Positions 7,986-16,653 are shown, counted from the stretch's first letter. The stretch is 26,816 nucleotides of DNA from JANNAV01 sp031384695 (GCA_031384695.1 JANNAV010000120.1:1-26816), one strand, 5' to 3'. The notes: a model not told the origin generated them from the letters alone. Translations and numbers: made by a program.

Positions 7986-8020
7986 GGAGCCTCCGGCGGG
8001 GATATTTAAGCAGAGAAGAA
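7986..8020. repeat. 35-bp interspersed intergenic repeat, copy 1
   Basis: Starts GGAGCCTCCGGCGGGGATAT and ends GCAGAGAAGAA. An identical 35-base stretch occurs at 16682-16716. It sits between convergent genes (DUF4864 and mog). The CCTC/GGGG mini-stem followed by ATATTT could help termination, but the hairpin is short. I recall similar sequences from Rhodobacteraceae intergenic regions; this is from memory and unchecked. Confidence 0.8.
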
Positions 8021-8045
8021 ACCGGGGGCCGGGTTCTGGACGGGT

Positions 8046-8570
8046 TCAGGTTTTCGGGCGGTGGGCCTTGATGATGTCCGGGTTGGTTTCGATGCGGGCG
8101 GCGCCGATCAGATCGAGGCAATAGGGGACGGCGGCGAAGATGGCCTCCAGGCTGGTGGCGATGGCGTTGGGGCTGCCGGGCAGCGTAATGATCAGGGTTT
8201 TGCCACGGATGGCGGCGCCCTGGCGTGACAGGATGGCGGTGGCGACGACTTTGAGGTTGGCGGCGCGCATCGCCTCGCCGAATCCGGGCAGGACGAGGGG
8301 GGCGACGTCGGCCACAGCCTCGGGCGTCTGGTCGCGCGGCGCGGGGCCGGTGCCGCCGGTGGCGAGGATGAGATCGGCGTGCCAACCGTCGGCGAGGGCC
8401 ATCAGGGCTGCGGCCACGGTGGCGCGGCCATCGGGAGTGATCTGGCGTTTGATCTCGATGGGTGAGGTGATGGTGCGGCGCAGCCAGTCTTCGGCCGCCG
8501 GGCCGCCTTTGTCTTGGTAGACCCCTGCGGCGGCGCGGTCGGAGACGGTGAGGATGGCGATGCGGGCCAT
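8046..8570 (-). CDS. mog: Molybdopterin adenylyltransferase (MogA/MoaB family)
   Basis: Adenylylates molybdopterin before metal insertion in molybdenum-cofactor synthesis, in the cytosol. The sequence opens with IAILTVSDRAAAGVYQDKGG and carries the family signature LILATGGTGPAPRDQTPEA near residues 67-85 (GGTG at 72-75), then KTLIITLPGSPNA with the second conserved turn. Length 174 residues, close to family size. Mog and MoaB are hard to tell apart by sequence alone; the SDRA...Y.D.GG opening and the TPEAV motif fit either. No other cofactor gene is nearby. It is transcribed away from the SRP RNA and converges on the DUF4864 gene. Confidence 0.88.
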   Translation of the reverse strand: MARIAILTVSDRAAAGVYQDKGGPAAEDWLRRTITSPIEIKRQITPDGRATVAAALMALADGWHADLILATGGTGPAPRDQTPEAVADVAPLVLPGFGEAMRAANLKVVATAILSRQGAAIRGKTLIITLPGSPNAIATSLEAIFAAVPYCLDLIGAARIETNPDIIKAHRPKT

Positions 8571-8615
8571 GGGAGATCCTTTTGTTTGGGGCGCTGGCGA
8601 ATCCGATAGGTGTGT

Positions 8616-8650
8616 ATCCGTTACTTGCGAATCCGTTACTTGCGAATCCG
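8616..8650 (+). repeat. 15-bp tandem duplication upstream of ffs
   Basis: The unit ATCCGTTACTTGCGA occurs at 8616-8630 and 8631-8645, followed by the first five bases of a third unit. Each unit contains TTGCGA, the likely -35 element of the SRP RNA promoter. Confidence 0.85.
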
Positions 8651-8668
8651 GGGGGAGCGCCCTATATC
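8640..8668 (+). promoter_or_regulatory. Probable promoter of the SRP RNA gene
   Basis: TTGCGA at 8640-8645 and TATATC at 8663-8668 are 17 bases apart, and the -10 box ends seven bases before the predicted 5' end of the RNA. Spacing and position fit well although the -35 box is imperfect. Confidence 0.5.
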
Positions 8669-8674
8669 TGTAAC

Positions 8675-8770
8675 CGAGAGGTTGGCGCGGGCAAGTGCCT
8701 CGCCAACCCGGTCAGGTCCGGAAGGAAGCAGCCGTAACGAGCCCCGCTTGGGTCGTTGTCAGCCTCTCAC
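8675..8770 (+). ncRNA. ffs: Signal recognition particle RNA, small bacterial type (4.5S)
   Basis: RNA core of the signal recognition particle that, with Ffh, targets nascent membrane proteins to the inner membrane. The universally conserved domain IV loop is present as GGTCAGGTCCGGAAGGAAGC (around 8710-8729) followed by AGCC. The ends pair: GAGAGG at 8676-8681 with CCTCTC at 8763-8768. The internal helix GGTTGGCG...CGCCAACC closes the 5' part. The length of about 96 bases is normal for alphaproteobacteria. The ends are estimated from the pairing and the upstream promoter. No clear terminator follows; rsgA begins 50 bases downstream. Confidence 0.96.
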
Positions 8771-8819
8771 CCTTTCCCCATGGCGTGTGATGTGATTTTA
8801 TGAGCCTTTTGGGGGGCAT

Positions 8820-9863
8820 TTGACGCAAAGTTTTGATCTGGTGGACCTTGGCTGGTCGGGGTGGTTTGCCGGGCAGGTGGCGGAGGCCGAGGCGGGTCTG
8901 GTGCCTTTGCGGGTGGCCGAGGTGCACCGCACGCGGATGCTGGCCTACGGGGCGGCGGGGGCGGTGGATATCGCAGCCATCGGGCAGGATTTTGCTGTCG
9001 GCGACTGGGTGCTGGTGAACGGCGCCATGAGCGTGCAGCGGCGGCTGGAGCGGGCATCGGTGCTGGACCGGCTGGCCGCCAGCCGCGATGCCACGGGCGT
9101 GCAGCGGCAGTTGATTGCGGCCAATGTCGATACGCTGTTCATCACCACCTCGTGCAATGCCGATTTCAACGTGGCGCGGCTGGAGCGGTATCTGGCGCTG
9201 GCGGCGGGGGCTGGCTGTGTGCCGGTGGTGATTGTGACCAAGGCGGATGGGGTGGCGGAGCCGGAGCAGTACCGCGCGCAGGTGCTGGCGTTGCAGCGGG
9301 GGCTTGCGGTGGTGGCGCTGGACGCGCGCGACCCTGCGGTTGCGGTGCTGCTGGCCGCATGGTGCCGGGCGGGGCAGACGGTGGCGCTGGTAGGGTCTTC
9401 GGGCGTGGGAAAATCCACGTTGGTCAACACCTTGACCGGGGGCGAGGCTGATACGGCGGCGATACGTGAGGGCGATGCGCGGGGGCGGCATACCACAACA
9501 TACCGGGCGCTGCGGCCTTTGCTGGGCGGCGGGTGGATCATTGACACGCCGGGAATGCGGGCGTTGCAGTTGAACGCCACGGACGGGATTGATACGGTTT
9601 TCGCCGAGATCACCGATCTGATCGGGCAGTGCAAGTTCCGTGATTGCCTGCATGAGGGTGAGCCGGGCTGTGCGGTGCAGGGCGCGATTGCGGCGGGGGC
9701 GTTCACGCCTGAGCGGTTGGAACGGTGGCGCAAGTTGAAGCGTGAAGACAGGGTGGCCACGGCCTCCAAGGCCAAAGTTCAGGCAAAGGTGGCCGAGCGG
9801 GCGCGGCTGGCGGCGAAACCTCCTGCGCCGAAGCGGCGCAAGCGGTATCACGAGGATGGGTGA
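8820..9863 (+). CDS. rsgA: Ribosome small-subunit-dependent GTPase A
   Basis: Circularly permuted GTPase that checks late 30S subunit assembly. In order: an OB-fold N-terminus (VGDWVLV), G4 motif TKAD at residues 140-143 preceding G1 GSSGVGKST at 192-200, then G3 DTPGM at 242-246, which is the permuted order expected. A C-terminal zinc site follows with C271, C276, H278 and C284 in CKFRDCLHEGEPGC. The tail is basic. The only start in the open frame that keeps the N-terminal residues is TTG at 8820, with a run of six G three bases upstream; an in-frame TGA at 8793-8795 excludes earlier starts. Length 347 residues. A rare start with tight spacing suggests modest translation. Confidence 0.95.
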   Translation: MTQSFDLVDLGWSGWFAGQVAEAEAGLVPLRVAEVHRTRMLAYGAAGAVDIAAIGQDFAVGDWVLVNGAMSVQRRLERASVLDRLAASRDATGVQRQLIAANVDTLFITTSCNADFNVARLERYLALAAGAGCVPVVIVTKADGVAEPEQYRAQVLALQRGLAVVALDARDPAVAVLLAAWCRAGQTVALVGSSGVGKSTLVNTLTGGEADTAAIREGDARGRHTTTYRALRPLLGGGWIIDTPGMRALQLNATDGIDTVFAEITDLIGQCKFRDCLHEGEPGCAVQGAIAAGAFTPERLERWRKLKREDRVATASKAKVQAKVAERARLAAKPPAPKRRKRYHEDG

Positions 9864-9883
9864 GGCGTGGTTGCGCGTGTTGG

Positions 9884-9912
9884 TTGCTCTGGCGCGGGGC
9901 TGTGATTAGAAT
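9884..9912 (+). promoter_or_regulatory. Probable dnaX operon promoter
   Basis: TTGCTC at 9884-9889 and TAGAAT at 9907-9912 are 17 bases apart, 20 bases before the dnaX ATG. Good -10 box; identified by eye. Confidence 0.5.
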
Positions 9913-9932
9913 GCGCAGAGCTGAGGAGTGCC

Positions 9933-11705
<1,773 letters not shown>

Positions 11706-11731
11706 GGCCAGATGATGCAGGAAGGTGTGCA

Positions 11732-12070
11732 ATGCTGAAAGGTTTGGGCGGCTTGGGCGATATGGCCAAGATGATGAAAACGGCCGAAGAACTGCAAGCC
11801 AAGATCGGCGAGTTGCAGGCGGCGCTGGCGCGCACGGTGGTGATTGGCGAGGCGGGCGGTGTGAAGGCGCGGGCGACGGCGAAGGGCAATCTGACCGGGC
11901 TGGAGATCGACCCTGCACTACTGGCACCGGCGCAGAAAGAGGCGTTGGAGGATATGATCGTGGCGGCGGTGCAGGATGCGCAGGCGCGGGCGGCGGCGCA
12001 CAGCCAGCAGGAGATGAAGCGGTTGACCGAAAGCCTTGGGTTACCCGGCGATATGAAGTTACCGATCTGA
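11732..12070 (+). CDS. ybaB: YbaB/EbfC family nucleoid-associated protein
   Basis: Small DNA-binding protein of the YbaB/EbfC family, almost always encoded between dnaX and recR, as here. The N-terminus MLKGLGGLGDMAKMMKTAEELQAK, the central VKARATAKGNLTGLEIDPALL and the C-terminal helix with QQEMKRLTESLGLPGDMKLP are the usual family blocks; the predicted fold is a long helix pair around a small sheet, forming dimers. Start at 11732 with an AGGAAGG ribosome-binding site. Length 112 residues. The recR start follows the stop after one base, so translation is probably coupled. Confidence 0.95.
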   Translation: MLKGLGGLGDMAKMMKTAEELQAKIGELQAALARTVVIGEAGGVKARATAKGNLTGLEIDPALLAPAQKEALEDMIVAAVQDAQARAAAHSQQEMKRLTESLGLPGDMKLPI

Positions 12071-12071
12071 G

Positions 12072-12671
12072 ATGGCGCAGGCGCCGCGCGATATCGAAGC
12101 GCTGATTGATCTGATGGCGCGGCTGCCGGGGTTGGGGCCGCGTTCGGCGCGGCGTGCGGTGCTGATGCTGTTGAACAAGCGCGCACAGGTGATGGCGCCT
12201 TTAGCGCAAGCGATGGCGCAGGTGGCGCTTTCGGCGCGCGATTGCGTGGCTTGCGGCAACATCGGCACGGCGGATCTTTGTGCGATCTGCGCCGATACCG
12301 CACGGGCCACGCGCGAGATTTGCGTTGTGGAAACCGTGGCCGATCTGTGGGCGATGGAGCGCGGCGGGGCCTTCAAGGGGCGCTATCATGTGCTGGGCGG
12401 CACGCTTTCGGCGCTGGATGCGATGGGGCCGGACGAGTTGGGCATCCCCAGACTGGTGGCGCGGGTGGCAGCGGAGGCGGTTGCCGAGGTTATTCTGGCG
12501 CTGAACGCAACGGTGGACGGGCAGACCACGGCGCATTACATCGCCGATGTGCTGGTGGCGAGCGGGGTGCAGGTGTCGTCATTGGCGCAGGGGGTGCCGA
12601 TCGGGGGCGAGCTGGATTATCTGGACGATGGCACGATTGGGGCGGCACTGCGGGCGCGCAAGCGGTTCTGA
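12072..12671 (+). CDS. recR: Recombination mediator protein RecR
   Basis: Works with RecO/RecF to load RecA at gaps. In order: helix-hairpin-helix region LIDLMARLPGLGPRSARRA (residues 11-29), zinc finger with C58, C61, C70 and C73, the Toprim domain beginning ICVVETVADLWAMER and containing HVLGGTLSALDAMGPDE, and the C-terminal LAQGVPIGGELDYLDDGTIGAAL, all family signatures. Length 199 residues, typical. It is the last gene of the dnaX-ybaB-recR operon, with its ATG one base after the ybaB stop. Confidence 0.97.
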   Translation: MAQAPRDIEALIDLMARLPGLGPRSARRAVLMLLNKRAQVMAPLAQAMAQVALSARDCVACGNIGTADLCAICADTARATREICVVETVADLWAMERGGAFKGRYHVLGGTLSALDAMGPDELGIPRLVARVAAEAVAEVILALNATVDGQTTAHYIADVLVASGVQVSSLAQGVPIGGELDYLDDGTIGAALRARKRF

Positions 12672-12759
12672 GGCCGCCCTGCCCTTTTCACGTTATCGCT
12701 GCAATTTCGCCTTTATTGGCTGCAATGATCGGGGCAGAAGCATCCCGAAGGGCGAAGCG

Positions 12760-12978
12760 ATGGCGATCATTTCCATGTTGTGCGGCAGCGTGCTTGGCAT
12801 GTTTTCAGCGTTGACCTCGCTGATTTTCCTCGATGTAAGCTGGCTTGCGGCGCTTGGCATCTGGTCTGTGGGCGGGGCTGTGATGAGCCTTGGGTTGCTG
12901 GCCATGGCGCTGACGCCCGCGCAAGCGCCGGGCGCGGACGGCGCGCGGCAGACCGCCCCGGCTCCAGATTTTACTTGA
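12760..12978 (+). CDS. Small two-helix membrane protein, unknown
   Basis: A 72-residue product of unrecognised family. Residues about 5-24 (SMLCGSVLGMFSALTSLIFL) and 27-51 (WLAALGIWSVGGAVMSLGLLAMALT) are hydrophobic and would form two membrane helices; the C-terminal 20 residues are polar and rich in Pro/Ala. The start at 12760 has GAAGGGCGAAG just upstream. It lies 88 bases after recR and before the cold-shock gene, whose likely promoter overlaps its stop codon. The clear membrane pattern argues for a real gene, but there is no homology evidence. Confidence 0.55.
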   Translation: MAIISMLCGSVLGMFSALTSLIFLDVSWLAALGIWSVGGAVMSLGLLAMALTPAQAPGADGARQTAPAPDFT

Positions 12979-13003
12979 TCTGCAAGGGCGGTAGCGGCAT
13001 ATC
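12975..13003 (+). promoter_or_regulatory. Possible promoter of the cold-shock gene
   Basis: TTGATC at 12975-12980 and CATATC at 12998-13003 with a 17-base spacer. It would give a 5' leader of about 115 bases, in keeping with the long leaders of cold-shock genes. Confidence 0.4.
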
Positions 13004-13079
13004 CAAGGGGCAACGTTATCTCTATCGATCCCTGTCTCCGTTTTCGGCCACAGCATTCGACCACAGCTGACCGAGCCAG

Positions 13080-13102
13080 GCCGCCGCAGTTCCGCGGGCG
13101 GC
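13080..13102 (+). promoter_or_regulatory. Leader hairpin upstream of the cold-shock gene
   Basis: GCCGCCGC and GCGGGCGGC pair around AGTTCC (one bulge). The hairpin ends shortly before the CAGGAGA ribosome-binding site, so it could affect ribosome access. Regulatory role is inference. Confidence 0.35.
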
Positions 13103-13124
13103 AGACTAGACAGGAGACATCACG

Positions 13125-13331
13125 ATGGCTAAGGGCACCGTGAAATGGTTTAATGAAACCAAAGGCTTCGGCTTTATTGCCCCGGAAGGTGGCAAGAAGG
13201 ACGTGTTCGTGCATATCACCGCGCTGGAGCGTGCTGGTCTGCGCTCGTTGAAGGATGGCCAGCCGGTTACCTTCGATATCGAAGCCGGCCGTGATGGCCG
13301 CGAATCGGCAACCAACCTGGCGTTGGCCTGA
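13125..13331 (+). CDS. Cold-shock protein, CspA family
   Basis: Single-stranded nucleic-acid-binding protein acting as an RNA chaperone. The 68-residue product is one cold-shock domain: MAKGTVKWFNETKGFGFI contains RNP1 (KGFGFI), DVFVHI is RNP2, and the rest matches the five-stranded barrel. Strong ribosome-binding site AGGAGA upstream, a likely long leader, and a strong intrinsic terminator 29 bases after the stop, so it is probably a single-gene transcript. Alphaproteobacteria carry several csp paralogues, so I give no specific symbol. Confidence 0.95.
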   Translation: MAKGTVKWFNETKGFGFIAPEGGKKDVFVHITALERAGLRSLKDGQPVTFDIEAGRDGRESATNLALA

Positions 13332-13359
13332 TCACGCGTTCGGTTGCAGGCTGAAATTC

Positions 13360-13389
13360 GGGGTGGGCCTTGCGGCCTGCCCCTTTTTT
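13360..13389 (+). terminator. Rho-independent terminator of the cold-shock gene
   Basis: A 10-bp stem (13360-13369 with 13374-13383, two G-T pairs) around the tetraloop TTGC, followed directly by six T at 13384-13389. Confidence 0.9.
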
Positions 13390-13440
13390 GTGCGTTGCGG
13401 CTGGGGGAGCGAAGCCGCTTTGGAACCAACGCATCGGTTC

Positions 13441-13557
13441 TAGAGCGCTTTGCATTTGATCTGGATCAGCAGATCAAATGCAAAACGCAACATTCCCGAC
13501 GTTTGGCCTGTTTTGGTTTGCCTTCAATCTGATTCAGATTGAAGGCAAACCGCTCTA
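13441..13557. repeat. Two-hairpin repeat element, copy 2
   Basis: Same plan as 7321-7436. Stem 1: 13445-13463 with 13470-13488, 19 bp with one mismatch and a 6-base loop. Linker begins AACATTCCC. Stem 2: 13515-13551, 18-bp perfect arms around one base. Ends TAGAGCG and CGCTCTA are perfect inverted repeats, and they extend to about 23 bases with four mismatches. On the minus strand the right end supplies the TAG stop of the receiver-like gene. Confidence 0.85.
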
Positions 13558-13989
13558 AATCATCCGCATCGCCAGACGGTCGCGCAAGGCGTGTTCGAAG
13601 CCGACGCGGAGCGATACTGCTGTCAGCGGTGCGCGCAGGATTGTGGGTTTGTTCGGGTCTTCGGAGAACACCTGCAGTTTGCAATCCTGACTGACAAGGA
13701 TGGCGGGGATGTGCCGCGAGGTGCCAGCCAGCATGGAAACCGCCTTGATCCCGGTTTCGATGCCGCCACAGGTATCGCAATCCAGCACGAAAAGCTCGTA
13801 TCCGGCGGGATCGTTGTGCATCGCCTCGAGGCCGGTGAACACCTCGGTTGCACATTCGATCATGCTGCCCAGACTGGCCAGCCGGGAAGCGATCAGCCCG
13901 GATTGATCATCTGCCGACACCAGCAACACCCGAACGCCGAAGCCTACCTGGGCGGAACTTTCGGGCTCGAATGAACGGACTAACTGCAT
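13555..13989 (-). CDS. Receiver-domain-like protein without output domain (atypical)
   Basis: A 144-residue product whose middle reads like a CheY-type receiver: strand VRVLLVSADDQ with acidic pair D27/D28, strand LFVLDCDT with a candidate phosphoacceptor D70, strand AILVSQD with S100 at the conserved Ser/Thr position. The place of the conserved lysine before proline is occupied by arginine (ILRAPL, R119), so phosphorylation signalling may be altered or lost. No DNA-binding or enzymatic output domain. Start at 13989 with an AGGGAA site upstream. Divergent from the esterase gene across 158 bases. Its stop codon lies inside the two-hairpin repeat. The receiver assignment is by motif only. Confidence 0.6.
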   Translation of the reverse strand: MQLVRSFEPESSAQVGFGVRVLLVSADDQSGLIASRLASLGSMIECATEVFTGLEAMHNDPAGYELFVLDCDTCGGIETGIKAVSMLAGTSRHIPAILVSQDCKLQVFSEDPNKPTILRAPLTAVSLRVGFEHALRDRLAMRMI

Positions 13990-14147
13990 GGCGCATTCCC
14001 TAATTGTCTACGCCTTCCTTATCTGCGCCAGATACGGCGAATTTTAGGAAATTTCCCGGCAATTGTTTCCACAATTGCGGCAGAGGAATGGCGTTGCAGC
14101 GATTGCCGATCCCTTGCAAGATGTGCCGGAGCGACCTGAGGACCATC

Positions 14148-15074
14148 ATGGCAAAGCCGGATTACCAAAGCCTTATTGACGCCGAAACCTGGGATTTTAT
14201 CCGGGCGACCGAAGCCGCCTACCCAGCCTGCACCGTCCGCATGAGCATTGCCGAGCAGCGGCGGATTTACGATACGATGTGCCGGGGGTTCTTTCAGGGC
14301 TATCCCGGAGGGATAACCTCGGAGGACCGCAGGATCGCCGGTGTGGCGTGCCGGGTTTATCCGGGGGCCGCACCAAGCGTGATCTATCTGCATGGCGGCG
14401 GCTTTGTGGTGGGGGGCTTGCACAGCCATGATGATGTCTGTGCCGAGATCCGCCATCGCACGGGATTGTCTGTGATTGCAGTGGATTACCGGCTTTCGCC
14501 CGAGCATCTGCACCCGGCGGCGCTGGACGATGCGCTGGCGGTTGTGCGGTTCGCAGCCCTTGCGGGGCCGGTTGTGCTGGCGGGCGACAGTGCGGGGGGA
14601 AACCTTGCGGCGGCGGTATCGGGGGTGCTGCGCGGCAGTGGGATGGTTCTGGGGCAGGTGCTGATCTATGCGGGTCTGGGCGGCGATATTGATGCGGGCA
14701 GCTACATTGCGCACGCGTTCGCGCCGATGCTGACGCGCGAGGATGTGGTGTTTTATGCCGACGTGCGGTTTGCCGGTGGCGCGGGGGAGCGTGATGCCAG
14801 CGCCGCGCCTTTGCAGGACAGCAGTTTTGCGGGCCTGCCGCCGACGGTGGCGATATGCGCCGAATGCGATCCGGTTGCCGATGATTCGCGTGCCTATGCG
14901 CGGCGGATCGCAGCGGCGGGGGGGCTTGCGCATTGGCTGGAGGAGCCGGGTCTGGTGCATGGTTATCTGCGCGCACGGCGCAAGGTGGCGCGGGCGGCGG
15001 CCTCGTTTACCCGGATTTGTGACGCTGTTACCGCCCTTGCCACCGCCGAGTGGCCTTATGGAGAAACCCGATGA
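14148..15074 (+). CDS. Alpha/beta hydrolase, HSL-type carboxylesterase
   Basis: Predicted cytosolic esterase of the hormone-sensitive-lipase family. The oxyanion motif HGGG is at residues 82-85 and the nucleophile elbow GDSAGGN at 146-152 (S148). The likely Asp is D241 in ECDPVADDS and the His is H271 in LVHGYL. Together they form a complete triad. The VDYRLSPEHLHPAALDD block is typical. I start at 14148 where GAGGA lies six bases upstream; earlier in-frame starts to 14004 have no family similarity. Length 308 residues. The stop overlaps the next gene's ATG (ATGA), so it is coupled to a class II aldolase-like protein. Substrate unknown. Confidence 0.9.
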   Translation: MAKPDYQSLIDAETWDFIRATEAAYPACTVRMSIAEQRRIYDTMCRGFFQGYPGGITSEDRRIAGVACRVYPGAAPSVIYLHGGGFVVGGLHSHDDVCAEIRHRTGLSVIAVDYRLSPEHLHPAALDDALAVVRFAALAGPVVLAGDSAGGNLAAAVSGVLRGSGMVLGQVLIYAGLGGDIDAGSYIAHAFAPMLTREDVVFYADVRFAGGAGERDASAAPLQDSSFAGLPPTVAICAECDPVADDSRAYARRIAAAGGLAHWLEEPGLVHGYLRARRKVARAAASFTRICDAVTALATAEWPYGETR

Positions 15075-15817
15075 ACGCACATGCAAACCTCGCCCATTGG
15101 GCGGAACGCATTGATATGGCTGCGGCTTTTCGGTGGTCGGTGAAGCTGAACCTGCATGAGGCGGTGGCCAATCACTTTTCGTTGGCGGTGAACGAGGCGG
15201 GGACGCGGTTTTTGATCAACCCCAACGGGCGGCATTTTGCGCGGATCACGGCCTCGTCTCTGGTTGAGATTGATGCGCTCGACCCCGACACCATGCGCCG
15301 CCCCGATGCGCCAGACCCGACGGCCTGGGGCTTGCACGGGGCCATTCACCGCGCAGTGCCGCATGCGCGCTGTGTTATGCATGTGCATTCGATGCATGCG
15401 ACGGTGCTGGCCAGCCTTGCTGACAGCCACCTGCCCGCGATTGATCAGAATTCGGCGATGTTTTTTGGTCGGCATGTGGTGGATGATCACTATGCGGGCA
15501 TGGCGTTCGAGGCGGAAGGTGCGCGCTGTGCCGGGATGCTGGCCGATCCGAAGATCACCACCATGGTGATGGGCAACCATGGGGTGCTGATCATCGGGCG
15601 AACGGTGGCCGAGACGTTCAACCGGCTGACATATTTCGAGCGCGCCGCCGAGACCTATATCCGGGCGCTGCAAACCGGCAGGCCGCTGCGGGTGTTATCG
15701 GATGCGGTGGCCGAGAAAACTGCGCAGGAATGGGAGGCTTATCCGGGGTTTGCCGAGGCGCATCTGAGCGAGATCAAGGCGATGCTGGACGCGGAAAGCC
15801 CGGATTACGCGGGCTGA
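15071..15817 (+). CDS. Class II aldolase/adducin family protein
   Basis: Fold of the zinc-dependent class II aldolases. The metal-binding histidines are recognisable in VMHVHSMHATVL (HxH) and in GNHGVLIIG. Other family blocks are LHEAVANHFSLAVN and FNRLTYFERAAETYI. At the place where fuculose-phosphate aldolase has its catalytic Glu (PSSEW in E. coli FucA), this protein has DPTAW, so the acid/base Glu is replaced by Ala. It therefore may not be an ordinary aldolase; adducin-like or decarboxylase-type activities are alternatives. Length 248 residues. The ATG overlaps the esterase stop, indicating translational coupling. Confidence 0.88.
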   Translation: MNAHANLAHWAERIDMAAAFRWSVKLNLHEAVANHFSLAVNEAGTRFLINPNGRHFARITASSLVEIDALDPDTMRRPDAPDPTAWGLHGAIHRAVPHARCVMHVHSMHATVLASLADSHLPAIDQNSAMFFGRHVVDDHYAGMAFEAEGARCAGMLADPKITTMVMGNHGVLIIGRTVAETFNRLTYFERAAETYIRALQTGRPLRVLSDAVAEKTAQEWEAYPGFAEAHLSEIKAMLDAESPDYAG

Positions 15818-15819
15818 GA

Positions 15820-16653
15820 TCAGGTTGACATGAAGGGTTTGGCCTGCATGCTGGCGGGTATCGCCACGCCAAGGCGGGTGAGGATCGAGGGCGCAAGGGC
15901 CAGTTGATCCAGCACCTGATCCGGGCCGGGCATTTCCGCATCGCCGAAGTAGTAGAAGGCAAAATCCTGCTGCGCCTCGCCGGTGCCGCCGTGATGGCCG
16001 CGCGCGTCCTGACCATGATCGGCGGTGACGATCACCTCAAAGCCATCGGCACGCCAGCGGTTGATGAAGGGGGCAAGCATCGCGTCCATCACATAGCAGG
16101 CATGGTCCATCTGTTCGCAATCGTGAAAGAAGCGGTGGCCCATGCTGTCGAGCGTGCAAGTGTGCAGCATGCCGTAGTCGATGCCATGCTTTTCGCAAAG
16201 CCGGGTGAGGGTGGCGAACAGATCGACATCGGAGGGGGTCATCTGATTGGCGTGGCCATAGCCTGTCATGGTGTGAAAGCGGCCATGGGTGATGGGGCCC
16301 GTGGGTTCATCATATTCGATATCGCGCACCAGATCGAAGGGGGCGCGGTTGAAGAGTTCGGACCAGAAGCTGTGGGCGACGGCGCCGGTTTTGCGGCCAG
16401 CTTTGGTCAGTTCAGAGAAGATATCCGGCTGGGTCAGGCGATGCACCGCCTCGTTGCCCCAGACGTGGTGCTGTTGCGGCGGGGTGCCGGTGTGGATCGA
16501 GGCATAGCAACTGGCCGAGGTTGAGGGCAGCACGGCGCGCATCCGCCAGACCCGCGCCTCACCCGATTGCACCCAGCCTTCGAGGTTGCCGAACAGGCGG
16601 CGCCAGTTGGCGTAGGGTACGCCGTCGAGGAGGATCAGCAGGAGTTGGCGCAT
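15820..16653 (-). CDS. Alkaline-phosphatase-superfamily phosphodiesterase (nucleotide pyrophosphatase-like)
   Basis: Predicted metal-dependent phosphodiesterase of the type I phosphodiesterase/nucleotide pyrophosphatase family. Metal-site and nucleophile motifs are LILLDGVP (D10), LPSTSASCYASIHTG (Ser/Thr nucleophile near residues 44-46), TLDSMGHRFF, VTADHGQD and HHGGTG, covering both zinc sites. At 277 residues it is a compact, single-domain version. There is no signal peptide, so it is probably cytosolic. It is the last gene after the ABC importer genes, separated from the ATPase gene by about 70 bases containing a 35-bp repeat, so co-transcription is possible but not certain. It converges on the aldolase gene. 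Confidence 0.85.
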   Translation of the reverse strand: MRQLLLILLDGVPYANWRRLFGNLEGWVQSGEARVWRMRAVLPSTSASCYASIHTGTPPQQHHVWGNEAVHRLTQPDIFSELTKAGRKTGAVAHSFWSELFNRAPFDLVRDIEYDEPTGPITHGRFHTMTGYGHANQMTPSDVDLFATLTRLCEKHGIDYGMLHTCTLDSMGHRFFHDCEQMDHACYVMDAMLAPFINRWRADGFEVIVTADHGQDARGHHGGTGEAQQDFAFYYFGDAEMPGPDQVLDQLALAPSILTRLGVAIPASMQAKPFMST

